The notes: generated from the letters alone by a model not told the origin. A stretch of DNA of 64,000 nucleotides from Sclerodactyla briareus (GCA_026419785.1 JAODTK010004499.1:1-64000), one strand, 5' to 3'; counted from the stretch's first letter, positions 13,090-25,817 are shown. A program made the numbers and translations.

Positions 13090-14170
13090 AAACCATCGTA
13101 CTCAGTTTGGCCAGTGACTCGTTGTTGAAGTCATGTGAACCTAGAGACTTTCGAATATAGGCTAAATGCCAGAACGAATGTGAAATCGTTACTGACGTTT
13201 CAAAGCAGCCAGTAAACAATGTCATTCACCCGGACAGGACACCTGTAGCCTCACAGCGAAAATCGCATGGATTCCCCACCCACGGCAAGACTGACACTAA
13301 CAGTTCAGTATTTTGCAAGAACCTCACGTGATTATGCCTTCTGTACAACACGAATGTTTTAGGCGAGGCCTAACTAAATGACGTCCTTATGCTAGTCAGG
13401 ATCTGGTTGTGAAATTATAATATTTCCCCAACTTTCACATAGTGACCAACAGCCCATTATTATGCCCTCGTAGACGTACGTGATGAGTGGTTGACTTGTA
13501 CAGCCGCGGTTATACTTATGTTCGTATATGTTTGACGCACCTGCCTCCACCCCCCATTTCATTGTCGTCTCTTTCCTGGAGCAAGATCTTGGAAGGTAGG
13601 CTGATTGTAGCCTGGTCCCTGTGTCATCGGATAAAATATATAGCTGGGTTACTTACGTTTTGTCGGAGTGGAAGCATATCACTTTGCTCCATTAGGCTAT
13701 TTTTCTCATCTTGGGCCATGTGGCTGGGCGTACGCTGTATGCCGTTATCTTCCAACGCTTCTTCAACAGTCTAACCACTTTTATGGTCCTAGGCGGAAAA
13801 AAACTCGCCTTCGCTCCGAAACATTTCAAAATGAAGGTTTCCCCTCGTATCAGACTAGGTAACTGTACTATTCCAGCTATAGCGATGTGCCGATGATTCC
13901 ATCCGAACTATCTTCATCCTCTGTTTTGCTGATCTAGCCTCTATATAACACTAATGTATTTTGACTAAAACCGGTTACCAACGATGCACGGGCGGGGTCA
14001 ACATCACAACTTACCGTCCAAGTGGGTGAGCTGATATTTTCTTCTCCGACCTCACGCAGAAATTATCCATGTCAATCACATGGCAACTATCCTAGATAGG
14101 TGCTTCCTCAATCCTGCTATGTACGCGTCACACTCAAGTACTTCTCGCGTCGCTCGACAATGAAAAATTG
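13090..14170. other. No gene recognised
   Basis: Overlapping short frames without family features and with ordinary composition. Nothing else can be supported. Confidence 0.4.
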
Positions 14171-14181
14171 TACAAGAACTA

Positions 14182-14700
14182 CTAAACGCGCCTAAATGTT
14201 TGGACAGCTACATATGAGTTCGTATGACGCGCTCGTACGTACCAATCCATCCGAACTCTAGGCTTTTTTGTTGTCTTCTCTGGCGTTCCCACCGTTGCAT
14301 GGTCAGCTCTGTGCCTTTTTTCGTTGCTGACATCAATTTCCACGGCTTCTGTGTTTGTCATTTCTTCCACTCTTGTTCTGGTCCCAGAGCTTGTATTTGT
14401 CTGGGTGAGTACCGGCATCCTGGTGACTTTGGGCAGTCCATCTTGGTCTTTTCAATGGTCTTGATCGATGCTGCTTCTCGTAGCCGTGATTGGAATCAGT
14501 CTAATTAGGTGATCCGGCACTCGGCCCCTTCGTCTCTTCCTCGTTTGACGAGCCATGCTTCCTGTCCACTAATTTAGTGTTGTACAGTTTCTTGTTTGAT
14601 CGAGTGTACAATGACTCGTAGCATATCTTGTCTTGTAATTCCTTTGGGTAGAGTTCCATTCCCCTTCTGACTGTTCTTTGTTCCGAGTCCACAACTTTTT
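14182..14700 (-). pseudogene. Decayed protein-like region, unrecognised
   Basis: Two adjacent minus-strand frames read RRGMELYPKELQDKICYESL and TRTRVEEMTNTEAVEIDVSN, then KRHRADHATVG with a basic KKPRVR. Composition is protein-like (acidic then basic, lysine-rich), and the frames are broken between the pieces. It could be a LINE ORF1 or a host exon; no family is recognised. Confidence 0.25.
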
Positions 14701-15559
14701 GTTACATCCTATAAACACTCTTGTAATGTATGCCTCGAAAATTTTATTCCAAATTTGTTTGTGGGAGACTTTCGAAGATTGAGAGTTTGTTTTATCGCAT
14801 ATATATTCCGTTGCTCCTGGGCGCGAATCCTGGGAGGACAGGGGGACAACTTCCCCCTCCCCCCTTTTTGAAGTGAGGGGACATAATAGCAAATTCCTCC
14901 CCCCCCCCCCCAGTTTTCTTGGCGTGTGGGGAAAATAAGTTGCGCGCTCCATGTGTGCGCGATGTCCATGTGGCGCGGATATGCGCATAAAGCACCGTAA
15001 CACAATGCATTGGCCACGATCTTTACTAAGTGCCAATCTTTTCATCGATGCCCCAGAAAAACCGCGAAAATTTCCGCGCACATCGTCCTGGGTATTGATT
15101 TAGCTTTTTGCCTGTGGAATGGCAATCAAACAGACAACTCGGAGAATTCTGATGGAAAACAATCTGACCCCATGGTTTAGGCTATACGTAATTCAGACTT
15201 CGAATGTATTATTCACCAATCTTCGACTAGAAATAGGCATAGGCCTATTCGCACGAATAACTGTTTACAGGGCCCGAACACGGTCCACGGCTCTAGCTGA
15301 TTGCAAGCGCTCCCCACAATTCGCCCGTCCATTGACTTACATGCTAAACTGACTCTTTCGATGAGCCGCTGAGCCCAGGATAAGTTTTTTTCCATAAAAA
15401 AACAAAACACAAAAAAAAAAACCTGGAATCCATGTACCAATAGACCATTCAATCGCAGGTTTGGTCGAGTTATCGTTGTTCATAAGTCAACATTTGCCAA
15501 ACATTAATTGTTTCATATTTTCTCATTTACACTACAACTGCTCTCCGTTTACCCCAAGA

Positions 15560-15740
15560 ACAATATAGTTCTAGTCAAGGCGGCTTAGCCTAAGGAAAAC
15601 ACTGAGGGGGGCCTCGATCAGGGGGACGCCATATTCTTTTTAGGTCCAATTATTCTGTGACTATCTGAGCGAGCGCCACCATCAGTTTGCGCGGAGCGTT
15701 ATTGAAATTCTTTTTTTTGTTTTTTTTTTTTGAAAAATTG
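15560..15740 (-). mobile_element. Family B fragment, reverse
   Basis: GAGCGAGCGCCACCATCAG and GCGCGGAGCG are the reverse complement of the family B signature; GGGGGACGCCATA resembles a decayed GACGCC end. Confidence 0.45.
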
Positions 15741-16311
15741 ACTCCTGCAGATCACCGGAAAGGCCTTTCCCAGCTTCGAACTTGCATTTGCTATCGGCTT
15801 ATTATATATTCAAAATACTATTATACCCTACTATTATTCTATTATTTATATTATTTTTTGGGGGAGGGATCCTATACGTTTTATGGATGCAATCCCCTTC
15901 CCCTCCCTTAGATCCGCGACTGGCAGATTCTAAGGGAGCCGGATGTAGTAACAATAAACACTATATGTTCCCAGGTTCAGAACAGGGGACAATTCGATAA
16001 AACACACATCAACATGATTAACGAAATGTGACCGTCTGCACTATCAAGTGGTTTTACGTGTCCCCTATGAGGTAAAACATGTATATAAACCGTCCAGTGG
16101 AATACACCAGTTAATGAAAACATGGCAGTGACATATACGGGAACGCGTTTCGTTAGTGGGAAATTTCCTTATAGCATACTTATCGTAGATGCGATAACTA
16201 GAATAGCAATCTAGTTAGGCGGATCTACGCTTTCGTATCTCGATCGCTGTCGCGATATACGATACGGAGCTAGGCTGAACTTAGGTGACGGACAGTGTTC
16301 AGGGTCAGATC

Positions 16312-16500
16312 TAGGAATTTCGGTTAGAGGGGCGCAAAATATTTTGACGAAGGAGGGGTTTAAGGATAATCTTTGCACTATCTAAGCGCGAGCGCCACCA
16401 CCGGTTGGCGCGCATCGTACAACATGGGCGCCGAAACCGGGGGACGGAGGGGGGGGGGGACCTGTCTCCCCCACTATTCGGACTGCTCCATTGATTGTTG
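16312..16500 (-). mobile_element. Family B fragment, reverse
   Basis: ACTATCTAAGCGCGAGCGCC and ACCACCGGTTGGCGCGC are the reverse of the family B core, beside a G tract. A similar decayed piece (CTACGCAGAAGCGCACC, GGTTGCGCGGATCGTAC) lies at 16970-17010. Confidence 0.5.
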
Positions 16501-17229
16501 TTTTCCACACACTATTTGTTTTAATGGCCATGTCCCCCCCAATCTCGAGCGGAATCAGCTCCAATTGCATACAGAAACATGTGGCTTCATACACCCTCCA
16601 ATGGCCGGAACGGCACTCCCTGGTGTCTAGTTTACATGTACTCAGGATGTTCGGGTAAGTTTCTAGAAAATTTGCTCTCTGGAGTCTGGACGTGCTTAGA
16701 AGCAAAAAACAAAAACCAAAAAAATTCCAACAATTTCTGTCATGCCTCTATGATCGGTATCGTAATGAATGACAAGTTTATAATCTACATACCATCCCTT
16801 CACCATGCATGCCCAAGGTCGCTGCACCATGCAGTCATTTGTCCATATCTCTCAATAAAATGCGTTTTGGCAAAGAGGGCCTTGGGCCGTGGTATCCCCA
16901 ACTTATTCACATTTCTGTGGGGCACAAGGGGGGGAACAGACATTTGACGGGGAGGCACCACATTAATCATCTACGCAGAAGCGCACCATAGGTTGCGCGG
17001 ATCGTACTAGAAAAATTGTGGGTTTACGAGCAACCCAGATGGCGTAAATGACCCTTCCAGGGTTTTTAAACTGCTGCCATGTTCCAAGCTCCAACACGTC
17101 TCAAGCCGGCAAAAGACAAAAAAGAAAAAAAAATCTTTTAAAAAAAATCCTCTCTATTTTTTTTTTTTAGGTGGGCGCCGCGCCGGGTGCGCTCCCTGGA
17201 TCCCGCGCCAGTGGGGGGGGGTGGTGTGT

Positions 17230-18600
17230 GTTGTGTAGTGACTTTTTACATTCTAGCAACGCGTACGTGGCGCGTGGTTCTATTATTATACAGCTCTAGT
17301 CTATGGGCCAGGTAGTCAGGTAGAGTGTGCTCCAGTAGTTTGTCTGGCATATACCGCTGACCAGAGTAGCTTAGATCATTCTGCTAAGCTACAAACATGT
17401 ATATGCTGCGGTTTTCAGCACGAAATTTCATCGGGCGCTGTACATACTTGTAGGCCTACTACATCGTGCCCTAGGATGTCGGACACAGGCTTTGATACAT
17501 GAATTATGATTGCAATAGAGTTACACAACTTCCGAAGGGGCAAGGGCGCATTTTCCTGGTTGGGTGGGCGCAAATCCACACCCAAAATCGTAAGGGGGGC
17601 AGCTGCCCCTAAGTTTCCCCCCCCCCCCCCTGTATCCTCCACTGGTTTAGTACATCCATGACCGGTTATGCCACAAAAATCGACTTACCAGACCAATATT
17701 CGTAATCTTATTCGTTTCCTTACAAGATTTTTCTCATTTGAACTCCGCGTCGCTCCCAATAACTAGGTTACTGTACGGTACTACGTGTGAGTTACCATGA
17801 TCACAAACCCAATTGACTATGGGCATAACGAATTTTTATAAAAAAAAATGACAATTTGTACCCTCCTGAATGGAAAACGGGAAAAGTTGTTTTTCTCATA
17901 AAAAAACGTTTACCCAAGAATTCCACTCGGTTCCGCTTCATATCCGCGCACGTGAAGAGAGAAATGGGCGTTGACAAATGTCGGAAATATGTCAAAAATG
18001 CAATTTTCATAGAATGATGAGCGGTACTCTGCGAGGGTGTTCCCATCGAGGAACGCGAGATTTGGTGAAATGTGTGAAGTGCACACATCGACAGAATTTA
18101 CCTCGGAGAGGGTATGTGTCCCTCCCTCATGTGTCTGACTGAGTTTGGTGCTGGGTACGGTATGCGCCCCCCATTTTTGATACAGTGTAGAAGTATAGGC
18201 CGTGCGACGATTTTATTAGGATAGAGGGCTTAACAACTGTATAATCCACATCGTGTGAATGCATTGTTTACGGGGTGGGCGCGGATGGTAATGAAAGAAA
18301 GGAGGAGGGGGGGGGAATAAAAGAACAGATGAAAAAGATGAAAATAAAAAAAAAATGAATATTAGCGTTACAAGCGGTGGAGTGTAGTGGGGTAGATGGT
18401 TTACGACAGGAATATGTGCGTCGCGGGGATGTGGTTGAAAGATGCATGTCGTGCACCATCTTTGTCGATCAGGTATTGGAATCAGAACAAACCTATAAAA
18501 TTGACCCAAATATCAATTTCTCACAATTGCCCCACAATCTTCACCAAAACACTGCGGACCAAATTTCGAATTTACGACTAGAATAACGCATTCTGAACTA
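17230..18600. other. No gene recognised
   Basis: A C run at 17619-17631 and purine-rich 18290-18355. No coding evidence. Confidence 0.4.
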
Positions 18601-18718
18601 ATACTGCTCACAAACGTTTTCAGACCTCAGACCTCTGTTGACCGCATATGATCCTTGACCCGACCCGGAATCATCGGGGTCAGGACTCAACATTGACAGC
18701 AACATACCACATGGGGTC

Positions 18719-19087
18719 GAGTCATCGTGTTGACAAGCCCAAACTTGGCCGAATTATACATTTTTCACAACTAGTCTACACCTTAAACATTAATTGCCTC
18801 CCCCCCCCCTCCCGATCATGAGAAAGTAGAATACTGAATTACAGCACGATCAGATCAATCAGACATTCTGAACTTATCACGTTCACAATTTTTTAGACTT
18901 GGACTTGAGTTATCGTGTTGACAAGCCCAAACTTGGCCGAATTATACATTTTTCACAACTAGTCTACACCTAAAATTCATTGCCCCCCCCCCCCGATCAT
19001 GAAAAGTAGAATACTGAATTACAGCACGATCAGATCAATCAGACATTCTGAACTTATCATGTTCACAATTTTTTTTTAGACTTTGAC
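18719..19087 (+). repeat. Tandem duplication, unit about 185 bp
   Basis: Two near-identical units (18719-18906 and 18907-19087) starting GAGT(C/T)ATCGTGTTGACAAG and containing GAATTACAGCACGATCAG. They differ mainly in length of C and T runs. Confidence 0.9.
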
Positions 19088-19800
19088 CTCTGATGTGTTC
19101 GGTTGAACTTTGACCTGACCCCGAAACAATAGAGTTATACTCATTATGGGGAACCCACATACTGTGGTTATCGTTTTTGCTATTTTTCCACATGTTTTAC
19201 CATTCCTCAGCGAAAATTTACTCATGATCTACATCCAACCCAATGGAGTACTTGTACTCATGAATAGGAAGCATACGAATGTTAGCTTGATCAGACTTAA
19301 CATTCTAGATTTACTGTGCTCACAAAATTTACAGACGTTTACCTCTGCCGACCTTTGTTGACATCAGATTACCATTACCCCGACTGAAGAAAACGACAGG
19401 GTTCATGTATCCATATGGGAACCCACATACCAAGTTTGAGCTTAATCCGTCCATTCTCACTTTTCACCGAAAATGACCTCCAATAACACAAACAAGAATA
19501 TAGGAGTATATGTACAAGACGAGTCCTTGCCACTCCTCATGAGAGAGATGATACAAATTTCAGCGTGATGGGACCAGGCAATTTGGACTCATCGTGTTCA
19601 CCACGTTTCAAAATTTGACCCCCGTTTACCTCTTATTACCTTCGATCTAACCACAACGAATAGGGATAATGTATCACTCATACTTGGTATGTGCATGAGT
19701 CCCTCGAGGGACTCATGCACAGACAATTAGAGATATGCTCCATCCAGGTGGGGTTGAGTAATTGTGTTCACAAATTAGGCGTCAGATACATACATCCAGG
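19088..19800 (+). repeat. Dispersed repeat family E
   Basis: Degenerate units with CTGTGCTCACAAA, GACCTCTG..GACC and TATGGGGAACCCACATAC. The last phrase recurs in reverse at 57985-58115, where GTGGGTTCCCCATAATAAG is read. Confidence 0.55.
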
Positions 19801-19853
19801 GCATGATACTCACCCTCCCGCCCTAAGGGGGACCAGTTAGGTACTAGTTAGCG

Positions 19854-20078
19854 ATGAGAAGGATCGGCAGCCCGGAGCGCGCCGGCAGCGGCGCGCCTGC
19901 GGGACAACCCCAGTTTGGAGTGATTGCACAGTACGGAGCAGAAGAAGCAGATGCAAGGAAGAAGCTAATTAACGCAGAGAGATCTAACTGGAGAGGGATG
20001 TCGATCAAACCTTTATATTTCAAATCACATAAGGGGATCGTTGTACAACTTGTACATATTTACAACTCTCCCGATTAA
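19854..20078 (+). CDS. Unrecognised open frame, 74 codons
   Basis: Starts MRRIGSPERAGSGAPAG in a local CpG-rich patch and continues YGAEEADARKKLINAERSNW. The N-terminal half looks coding; the second half looks less so. It could be a first exon or a LINE remnant. No family recognised. Confidence 0.25.
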   Translation: MRRIGSPERAGSGAPAGQPQFGVIAQYGAEEADARKKLINAERSNWRGMSIKPLYFKSHKGIVVQLVHIYNSPD

Positions 20079-20099
20079 GAGGGCGCTGTCGGGATCACC

Positions 20100-21185
20100 G
20101 CCTAGTTTTCGATGACAGCCAACTTAACAACAACAACAATATTTACAGGTGATCATAGCCGTTCAACCTGGCCCGGCTCCTTTCGCGGCCGGTATTACCA
20201 GATAGCAAGTCGGAATGGCGGCTAAATTAGAGGAAATCACTGGATATACATGACAATACACAAGAAGTATGTGAAATCAATAATGTAAGTCCGTATTCGC
20301 ATAATTAGGATTTTTCGTCATTTCCAAAAAATTTAATCTAGCCATTTTGGTCGCCATCTTGAAAACCAGCCAAGTACTGAAACTTTTCCTGTTAACAGAG
20401 AACCAAAAAATTAAGCTGAAAAAGTTGTATGTTGAGAATCCTGAGGGAGTTCGCGGCTACCCCCTGTGGATATGGACTGACTTGAATATATGCGCTCCAG
20501 TAGCACAACCACGAGATACGGTTGGCCTACAATGATCAGTAGATAGAGCTGGCGACCAACCTATCACCCCAGCTAAGTTAGCAGCCGATTCTAATCATTC
20601 TGCCAGGGCGAAGAAACCGACAAGACTAAGCCAGGATTGATCCATAACCTAAAGCATGTTCACGAGACCAATAGACAACGTTGTCTCGAAAGGAGTAGGA
20701 CCGAGCAATAACTGGCAAAACATGGCGGTAGCTTGGTTCTCTTGGTATGGGCGTCTCCTAACCCCTTCCCCCCTCTTACCCCCCTTCCCCAAATTCATGT
20801 GACGGTTGCCTTTTCCCAAAAGTCATAGCCTAGGCCAAGAGGTAGAAAAATGTTAGCTGGACTTATGCTACTCACCTTGTCTGGGCGCTGAACAGTGTGA
20901 GGCGGAGTAGCAATCGTATAAAATTATTCTTCTTCTTTTCAACTGAAGGTACGTCTGCTCATGTGACTAAATATTCCAGCTTGCAACGTTGTGCACGATA
21001 ACTACCAAGTGCCAACATTTTGCATACTATACGTTGAGGTTGAGCGTATATATAGGCATACACACATTGAACAGAGGTTACGTTGACGAGGTAATCCGGT
21101 ATCAAAACGATGCAAACAAGCATATTCACGTCAATGTAGGTGGATTTACGTTGCAGCGCCCAATTGTAAAACTCGCAGTGGAGCC
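20100..21185. other. No gene recognised
   Basis: No supported feature apart from a short CAA run near 20130. Confidence 0.4.
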
Positions 21186-21187
21186 TA

Positions 21188-21310
21188 TGCCCGGCAATCC
21201 GACGCTAACGGCCCTATGCTGAGCTAACGTTGGTATGTAAAAATGGCAGTACGCGCGGTTTCGCATTGTCTTAAGACGCGCTACCTGAAAATGTCTCCAA
21301 AAGAGTAACA
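21188..21310 (+). repeat. Dispersed repeat, copy 1
   Basis: Aligns with 48812-48935: CCCGGCAATCC, ACGCTAACGGCC, AATGGCAGTACG, ACCTGAAAATGTC and AAGAGTAACAC. Class unknown. Confidence 0.75.
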
Positions 21311-21311
21311 C

Positions 21312-21417
21312 CATGGAGCTATTATAATAACTGGGGAGGCAACGCGTACAATATATTGAAGCAATCTCAAAATGTCCCCCGCACCCGGACTGACACAGTT
21401 AATATAATAGCTCCATG
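21312..21417. mobile_element. Small inverted-repeat element (MITE-like)
   Basis: The 22-base arms CATGGAGCTATTATA.. and ..TATAATAGCTCCATG bracket 106 bases. A single end recurs at 37519-37533. Its centre resembles, in reverse, sequence at 49078-49110, so it may be a fold-back derived from a larger element. Confidence 0.6.
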
Positions 21418-21439
21418 TTTGCCCCCAGTAGAGTAACCA

Positions 21440-21935
21440 AAACCAAACGTGCTCCCAGAAAAACTAAACAAACCATTTGATGTAGATGAAATTAAACAAG
21501 CGGTTGCATATTAAAAAATAATAAATCCCCAGGTTGTGACCCAATCACAGCCGAACATCTCAAATATCCCCCTGCACCCATAAATACATAGCTGATGTAC
21601 TGAATAACATAGCCGAAATCGGAGAAATACCAATAGAAATTGAACAAGGAATCTTAACACCAATTCCGAAACCCGGAAAAACTGAAGGCCCACCAGAAAA
21701 TTCAAGACCTGTGATCTTACTTTCAAACCTGAGGAAAATCCTTGCAATTTGTATTACAAGGAGAATCCGCCCGGCCCTAATTGATGAACATATACTTCGT
21801 CACCCAATCAGCCTACACCTCAGGTAGATGCACTGCGGAGCTCGTGTTCGCTTTCAAATTTTAGCTGAAAAAGCCGTAACTCCAATGGATATAACATCAA
21901 CCTTCTATTGCTGGACATGAGCAAAGGCTTCCCTA
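21440..21935 (+). mobile_element. LINE reverse transcriptase fragment
   Basis: Across frames it reads PFDVDEIKQAVAY, then SPGCDPITAEHLK-like sequence, IPIEIEQGILTPIPKPGK, PPENSRPVILLSNLRKILAI, DEHILRHPIS-AYTSGRCTAE, LVFAFKILAEKA and LLLLDMSKAF. These are RT blocks 0-3 of a non-LTR retrotransposon, stopping before the catalytic FADD. Several frameshifts and at least one stop show a dead copy, or the assembly error rate adds to its decay. Confidence 0.88.
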
Positions 21936-22129
21936 AGCCTGTCCAGAGTTTTTTTAAAACATCTGACCCTGCGACTTGATAGCCCTAAGCATTTACGTGG
22001 GACTGCATGATATTTCACTAGCAGAAACAAGTTTTGTGAAAATATGGCAAAACAATATATCCTTTGCACTATATGGCGACTCCGCATGTTGGCCTTCTAT
22101 ACCCCAGACATCTCGGCAGGAGACTGGAG

Positions 22130-22595
22130 TACTGAGAGGGCGCCGACGATTGGCTATACATATTGGCGGAATATTTACGATTTTTCTTACTTTGTCGGAT
22201 TTACACGAAACTTGGAGGGTATGGACCTTAGTTGGCCCCGAAAAACATGGCGATGATCCCAAGGTCAACTTGAGGTCAAGTTTGCAAAAATTTCTCTAGT
22301 TTTCTCTATTTTTACACATTTCAAGCAAACCTGAATAAGACTATAATTGGTTCCAAAATACATGGAGGTAATTTCAACTACTAACTTTGTTGTACCTATA
22401 TGAACATTTCTGTATGTTTTGGAACATGGCTGTCCTTGAGACAAAACCTTATCTCTTCCTCATGCGATCCCACCAGATTTGAGCATTTTGGAAATGGCAG
22501 TTCATTTGGAATAAACCTGTCCCTTCCTCTGGTCATGAATGTCGTCCTTTGGGGATAGTTGCCGGTTTACCCGCCAGGCGATGTCGATATCTGCC
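22130..22595 (+). mobile_element. Helitron-like (family D) 3' part
   Basis: GTCGGATTTACACGAAACTTGG and GGCCCCGAAAAACATGG match other family D bodies. It ends with the hairpin GCCGGTTTACCCGCC followed by AGGCGATGTC; the final CTAG is mutated. Confidence 0.6.
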
Positions 22596-22599
22596 CATA

Positions 22600-24050
22600 C
22601 TGGTTCAAGTCGATTTAACCAACTTGTGATAGTCGCTTAATGGGCGCTCTGGGAGACTGTGGACTGACTGTAAAGAGATGACAGAAAATAGGAAAGACTT
22701 ACTTTACAGGGGATATTTTTTATACTTGCCGAGCAGATGTCGAACATCCCACCAGGTACACAGAAGGCAATGCCTCTCACCTCAAAAAGTCTTCTTTCCA
22801 GGCCATGAAGCTCCCTATACTGTAGTAATTTATTGTACTGACTGATATAAATGGACAATCGAGATAAGTACTGTATTTAGTGAAATTTGTAATTTCGTGG
22901 CATAGGTCTCTGTGGCGAAACAAATAATTGTTACAGTCAGCCAGCTTTCTTTGAAATTTACACACTGATCACTGAATAGAAATTAAATAATTGCTATAAT
23001 TTTGACTGGCATTCTTGGTGAAGAGTTATCAAACAATTGCATTCACTCTCAAATTCATTGATGCTTAGTTTCTGAATGATGCTGAATGTGGCTGAATGTT
23101 GGGTGTGGGTGATCACAAGCAGAATGGGTCAACTAGCATTTGCCTAACCCTACCCGGTCCCGATTTTCCTTGAGCCAGAGCCCAGCGAGGATTGGGATTC
23201 AAACCCCAATATCCCGGGTAGACCGATGATGCTCTACTATGCCAAACCAACCAATCAATAAATCACCCATGACCTATAAAGGCAGATCGTATACAACAGC
23301 AATTTTCGGGAATAGTCTAGACTCCAAAATGTGCCCGATTTATGCAAGTCGGACACATGAATGACCTCCAGTGACCCCTAATTCGTGTTCAATTCTCGGA
23401 ACTGTTAGCCCGTATGTGAAGTTACATAAAAATCGGACCAACTGTATAGTTTCACATTCAATGGTGGGAAGTCAGGTACTTCTATGCAATGCCACATCAC
23501 AATAGCTCCAATGTTTCATTTGTAATCTCTCTAACAAGCTCAACCCATAAATTACAGAAGTTAGGCATTTTACTCTACTTAGTGACTTCATGCCCAAAAT
23601 CTAATCAGATCTAAATCAGATACTACAGTTGGGTGTACAATTTGCTCACGGGCAAGAGTGACACTGACAAAGCGTCACTCTAGCAGGGGAGACAGAAAGC
23701 AACATTAGCCTTGAGTTTCTTGCCACAAACAGTGACTAAGATGTCAAAACAGCATGAAAATTTCTTCATCACTGCGTGACTGCGATCATGTGCTTGTCTC
23801 TGTCCTCTACTTTAGTCACCTCTTGAGAAATCCTGAAGCCCAGGTTCCAATCATGCTATTCAACTCTCACTGAAAAATGTGCTTCGATGTGGTAGTGTCA
23901 CATAATAGAAATACAATTTGACCAAGGGCATCAGCTAGAGGAACCTGTACAATTATGCAAGCTAATATGAAAACGACCTCTTACGTTTGAGTGGCAAGTA
24001 GGACCAGCTTCAGGCATTTCTTCCCACACACACCCAGTGTGCCCACAGGG
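22600..24050. other. Intergenic; one SINE, no gene recognised
   Basis: Contains the SINE at 23.16-23.26 kb and, near 23.35-23.48 kb, the dispersed phrase TGAATGACCTCCAGTGACC also seen at 30.3, 36.0 and 41.7 kb. Confidence 0.45.
23150..23260 (-). mobile_element. tRNA-derived SINE head
   Basis: On the minus strand TGGCATAGTAGAGCATC (A box, 23244-23227) is followed at tRNA-like spacing by GGTTTGAATCCC (B box, 23205-23194). Confidence 0.65.
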
Positions 24051-24228
24051 CAATGAATTTACAGAAAAAGGCAGTGACACCAGGGTTTTTCTCTTTTTTT
24101 TCCCCTTTTATTGATTCGGAATGGCAAAAATGCATCATGCAAATCCATACTGTGTTAAAAAATAAACTAGTGGAAGGAAGCATATACCCCAAGGTATTGT
24201 TAGACGGTGTACGGTCGACCCGTGGAGC

Positions 24229-24406
24229 TCAGAGCTTCCGCGACGTCACACCACCAGAGAAATCCATCCCCGATGGTTTCCTGACGTCGCATCATGGGGA
24301 GCCCCCTCGGATCGCTTCAAAGAACGTACAGAGAACAAGATACACTACCGAGCTGAAGCTACACGGAATCCCGCCATGGCTGCTCAATTCCATGGGCAAT
24401 ACACGT
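24229..24406 (+). CDS. Candidate internal coding exon, function unknown
   Basis: An open frame reads SFRDVTPPEKSIPDGF, then LTSHHGEPPRIASKN, TRYTTELKLHGIPPW, LLNSMGNT, with mostly C or G at third codon positions, unlike surrounding DNA. It is followed by a good donor (ACAC|GTGAGC). The left edge could be the CAG ending at 24228; the frame stays open upstream to an ATG at 24053, so the exon may be longer. No known family is recognised. It points toward the 3' end of the minus-strand SPS gene, so any further exons on the plus strand would overlap that gene. Confidence 0.45.
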
Positions 24407-25817
24407 GAGCCAGCTGGTAGGGGGACATATGCTAACATTACCACAACTTTCTTCTTTTCCAATCGTTTTCTACCTTTTCGACGAACGAGTTCAAGTGTAC
24501 AATAAAACAAACATGAGTGGACTAGTATTTACAATTAATGGGTCTCAAAACTAGAATATGCAATGAATCATCGCTAATAGGATAGAATTGCCAAGTAGAT
24601 AATATAGCAAGCTGAAAAATTTAGTTTAGGAGAGATGTGACAGCATTAGCCATGAGAGAGGGTTAAGTAACTGTTAAAACGGCAACCAGAATGGGTGGGG
24701 GCAGCCTCATTACCAGTCAAAGAAACACAACTCCAGTCTTTATCACCTGCTTCTAAATACATAGTGCATCAAGGGCCACCAACGTCCATCATGTGAACTG
24801 GTTTGCTACCAACACATGCAAGATGCCATGTGCACTGGTCGTGATGCATACCTGGAAGATGTTACCATCTACTACATGCAGGCATGAACCCATGCAGAGC
24901 TGGGATCAATCCAAGATCCGGTGGAAAGTGGTATTTGGCCGATAAGCTTGCAGCCCGGAAAACATACTCTAAAAGGTCGATCCTACACTAATGAGTAATT
25001 GGCCCTAGAGGCCTTGCTTCTGTGGGTTATTTTTTAAGTACCAGGGGCTGAAACTAGCCTTGCGCCCTCGTTCAATTTCTATCCTAGTCAGAAGGCCACA
25101 AGTGGAACAATAGCAATACAAATTCATCTACTGAGAATGGAGGTGGGGGAAACAACCAGAATTGCTCAATAGCAACAAGTAACAGGGGATAGGCAGAACA
25201 TTCAGTTCCTCATACGTGTAGGACGAATTTAGTAAAGAGCTCATGATCCATGATCGGACAGGATTCGGTGGGAGATTCAGGAGAAGGGCAATGCCTGAGA
25301 ATTTACTAAACTGTGTGGCATTCACAGGTATCTGCAGTGTGAAAATGAATTCATGTCCATCTTAGTGAAAATGAATGCATGTCCTGGAGATGTGGATTAC
25401 AAATCTAGGATTAAACAGCTGGTTTATGCAAGGATGTATGACCTCTGTATTAGAGGTCACGTACTATAACCGTGATCCTCAAACTGTGTAAAAATATGCA
25501 TACTTATGAAACTCAATAGGATTAATTCATTGTTGTTGGGTTGGTAGCGGTCAAGGGTCAAACAACATATTTCCAGCATCATGTAGAATCTGAATGAAAC
25601 CCAATAGAGCTGGAAATTAGACACGGTATCTTCTGGGAAAAGATTTCACTACTGTGGGTATGACGCAAACTAGCTTACTTTGTCTGTAAGAATACTCAAC
25701 TGTTAGCTTTCATAATCTAGGTTTGTACAATATTGTCTGATACAGGGTTACGTCAATCTGCATAAGAGGGGAGAATACGAAGTACGGAAGCATCCAGACC
25801 CAACACCAGGAAGTGTC
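24406..25817. other. 3' flank of the SPS gene; SECIS expected here but not seen
   Basis: No coding sequence recognised. On the minus strand this is where the SPS 3' untranslated region should lie. I looked for the SECIS core (ATGA or GTGA, an unpaired AA loop, TGA) on the minus strand between about 25.8 and 25.1 kb and found no convincing pair. A perfect hairpin with GACCTCT arms lies at about 25439-25458. Confidence 0.4.
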
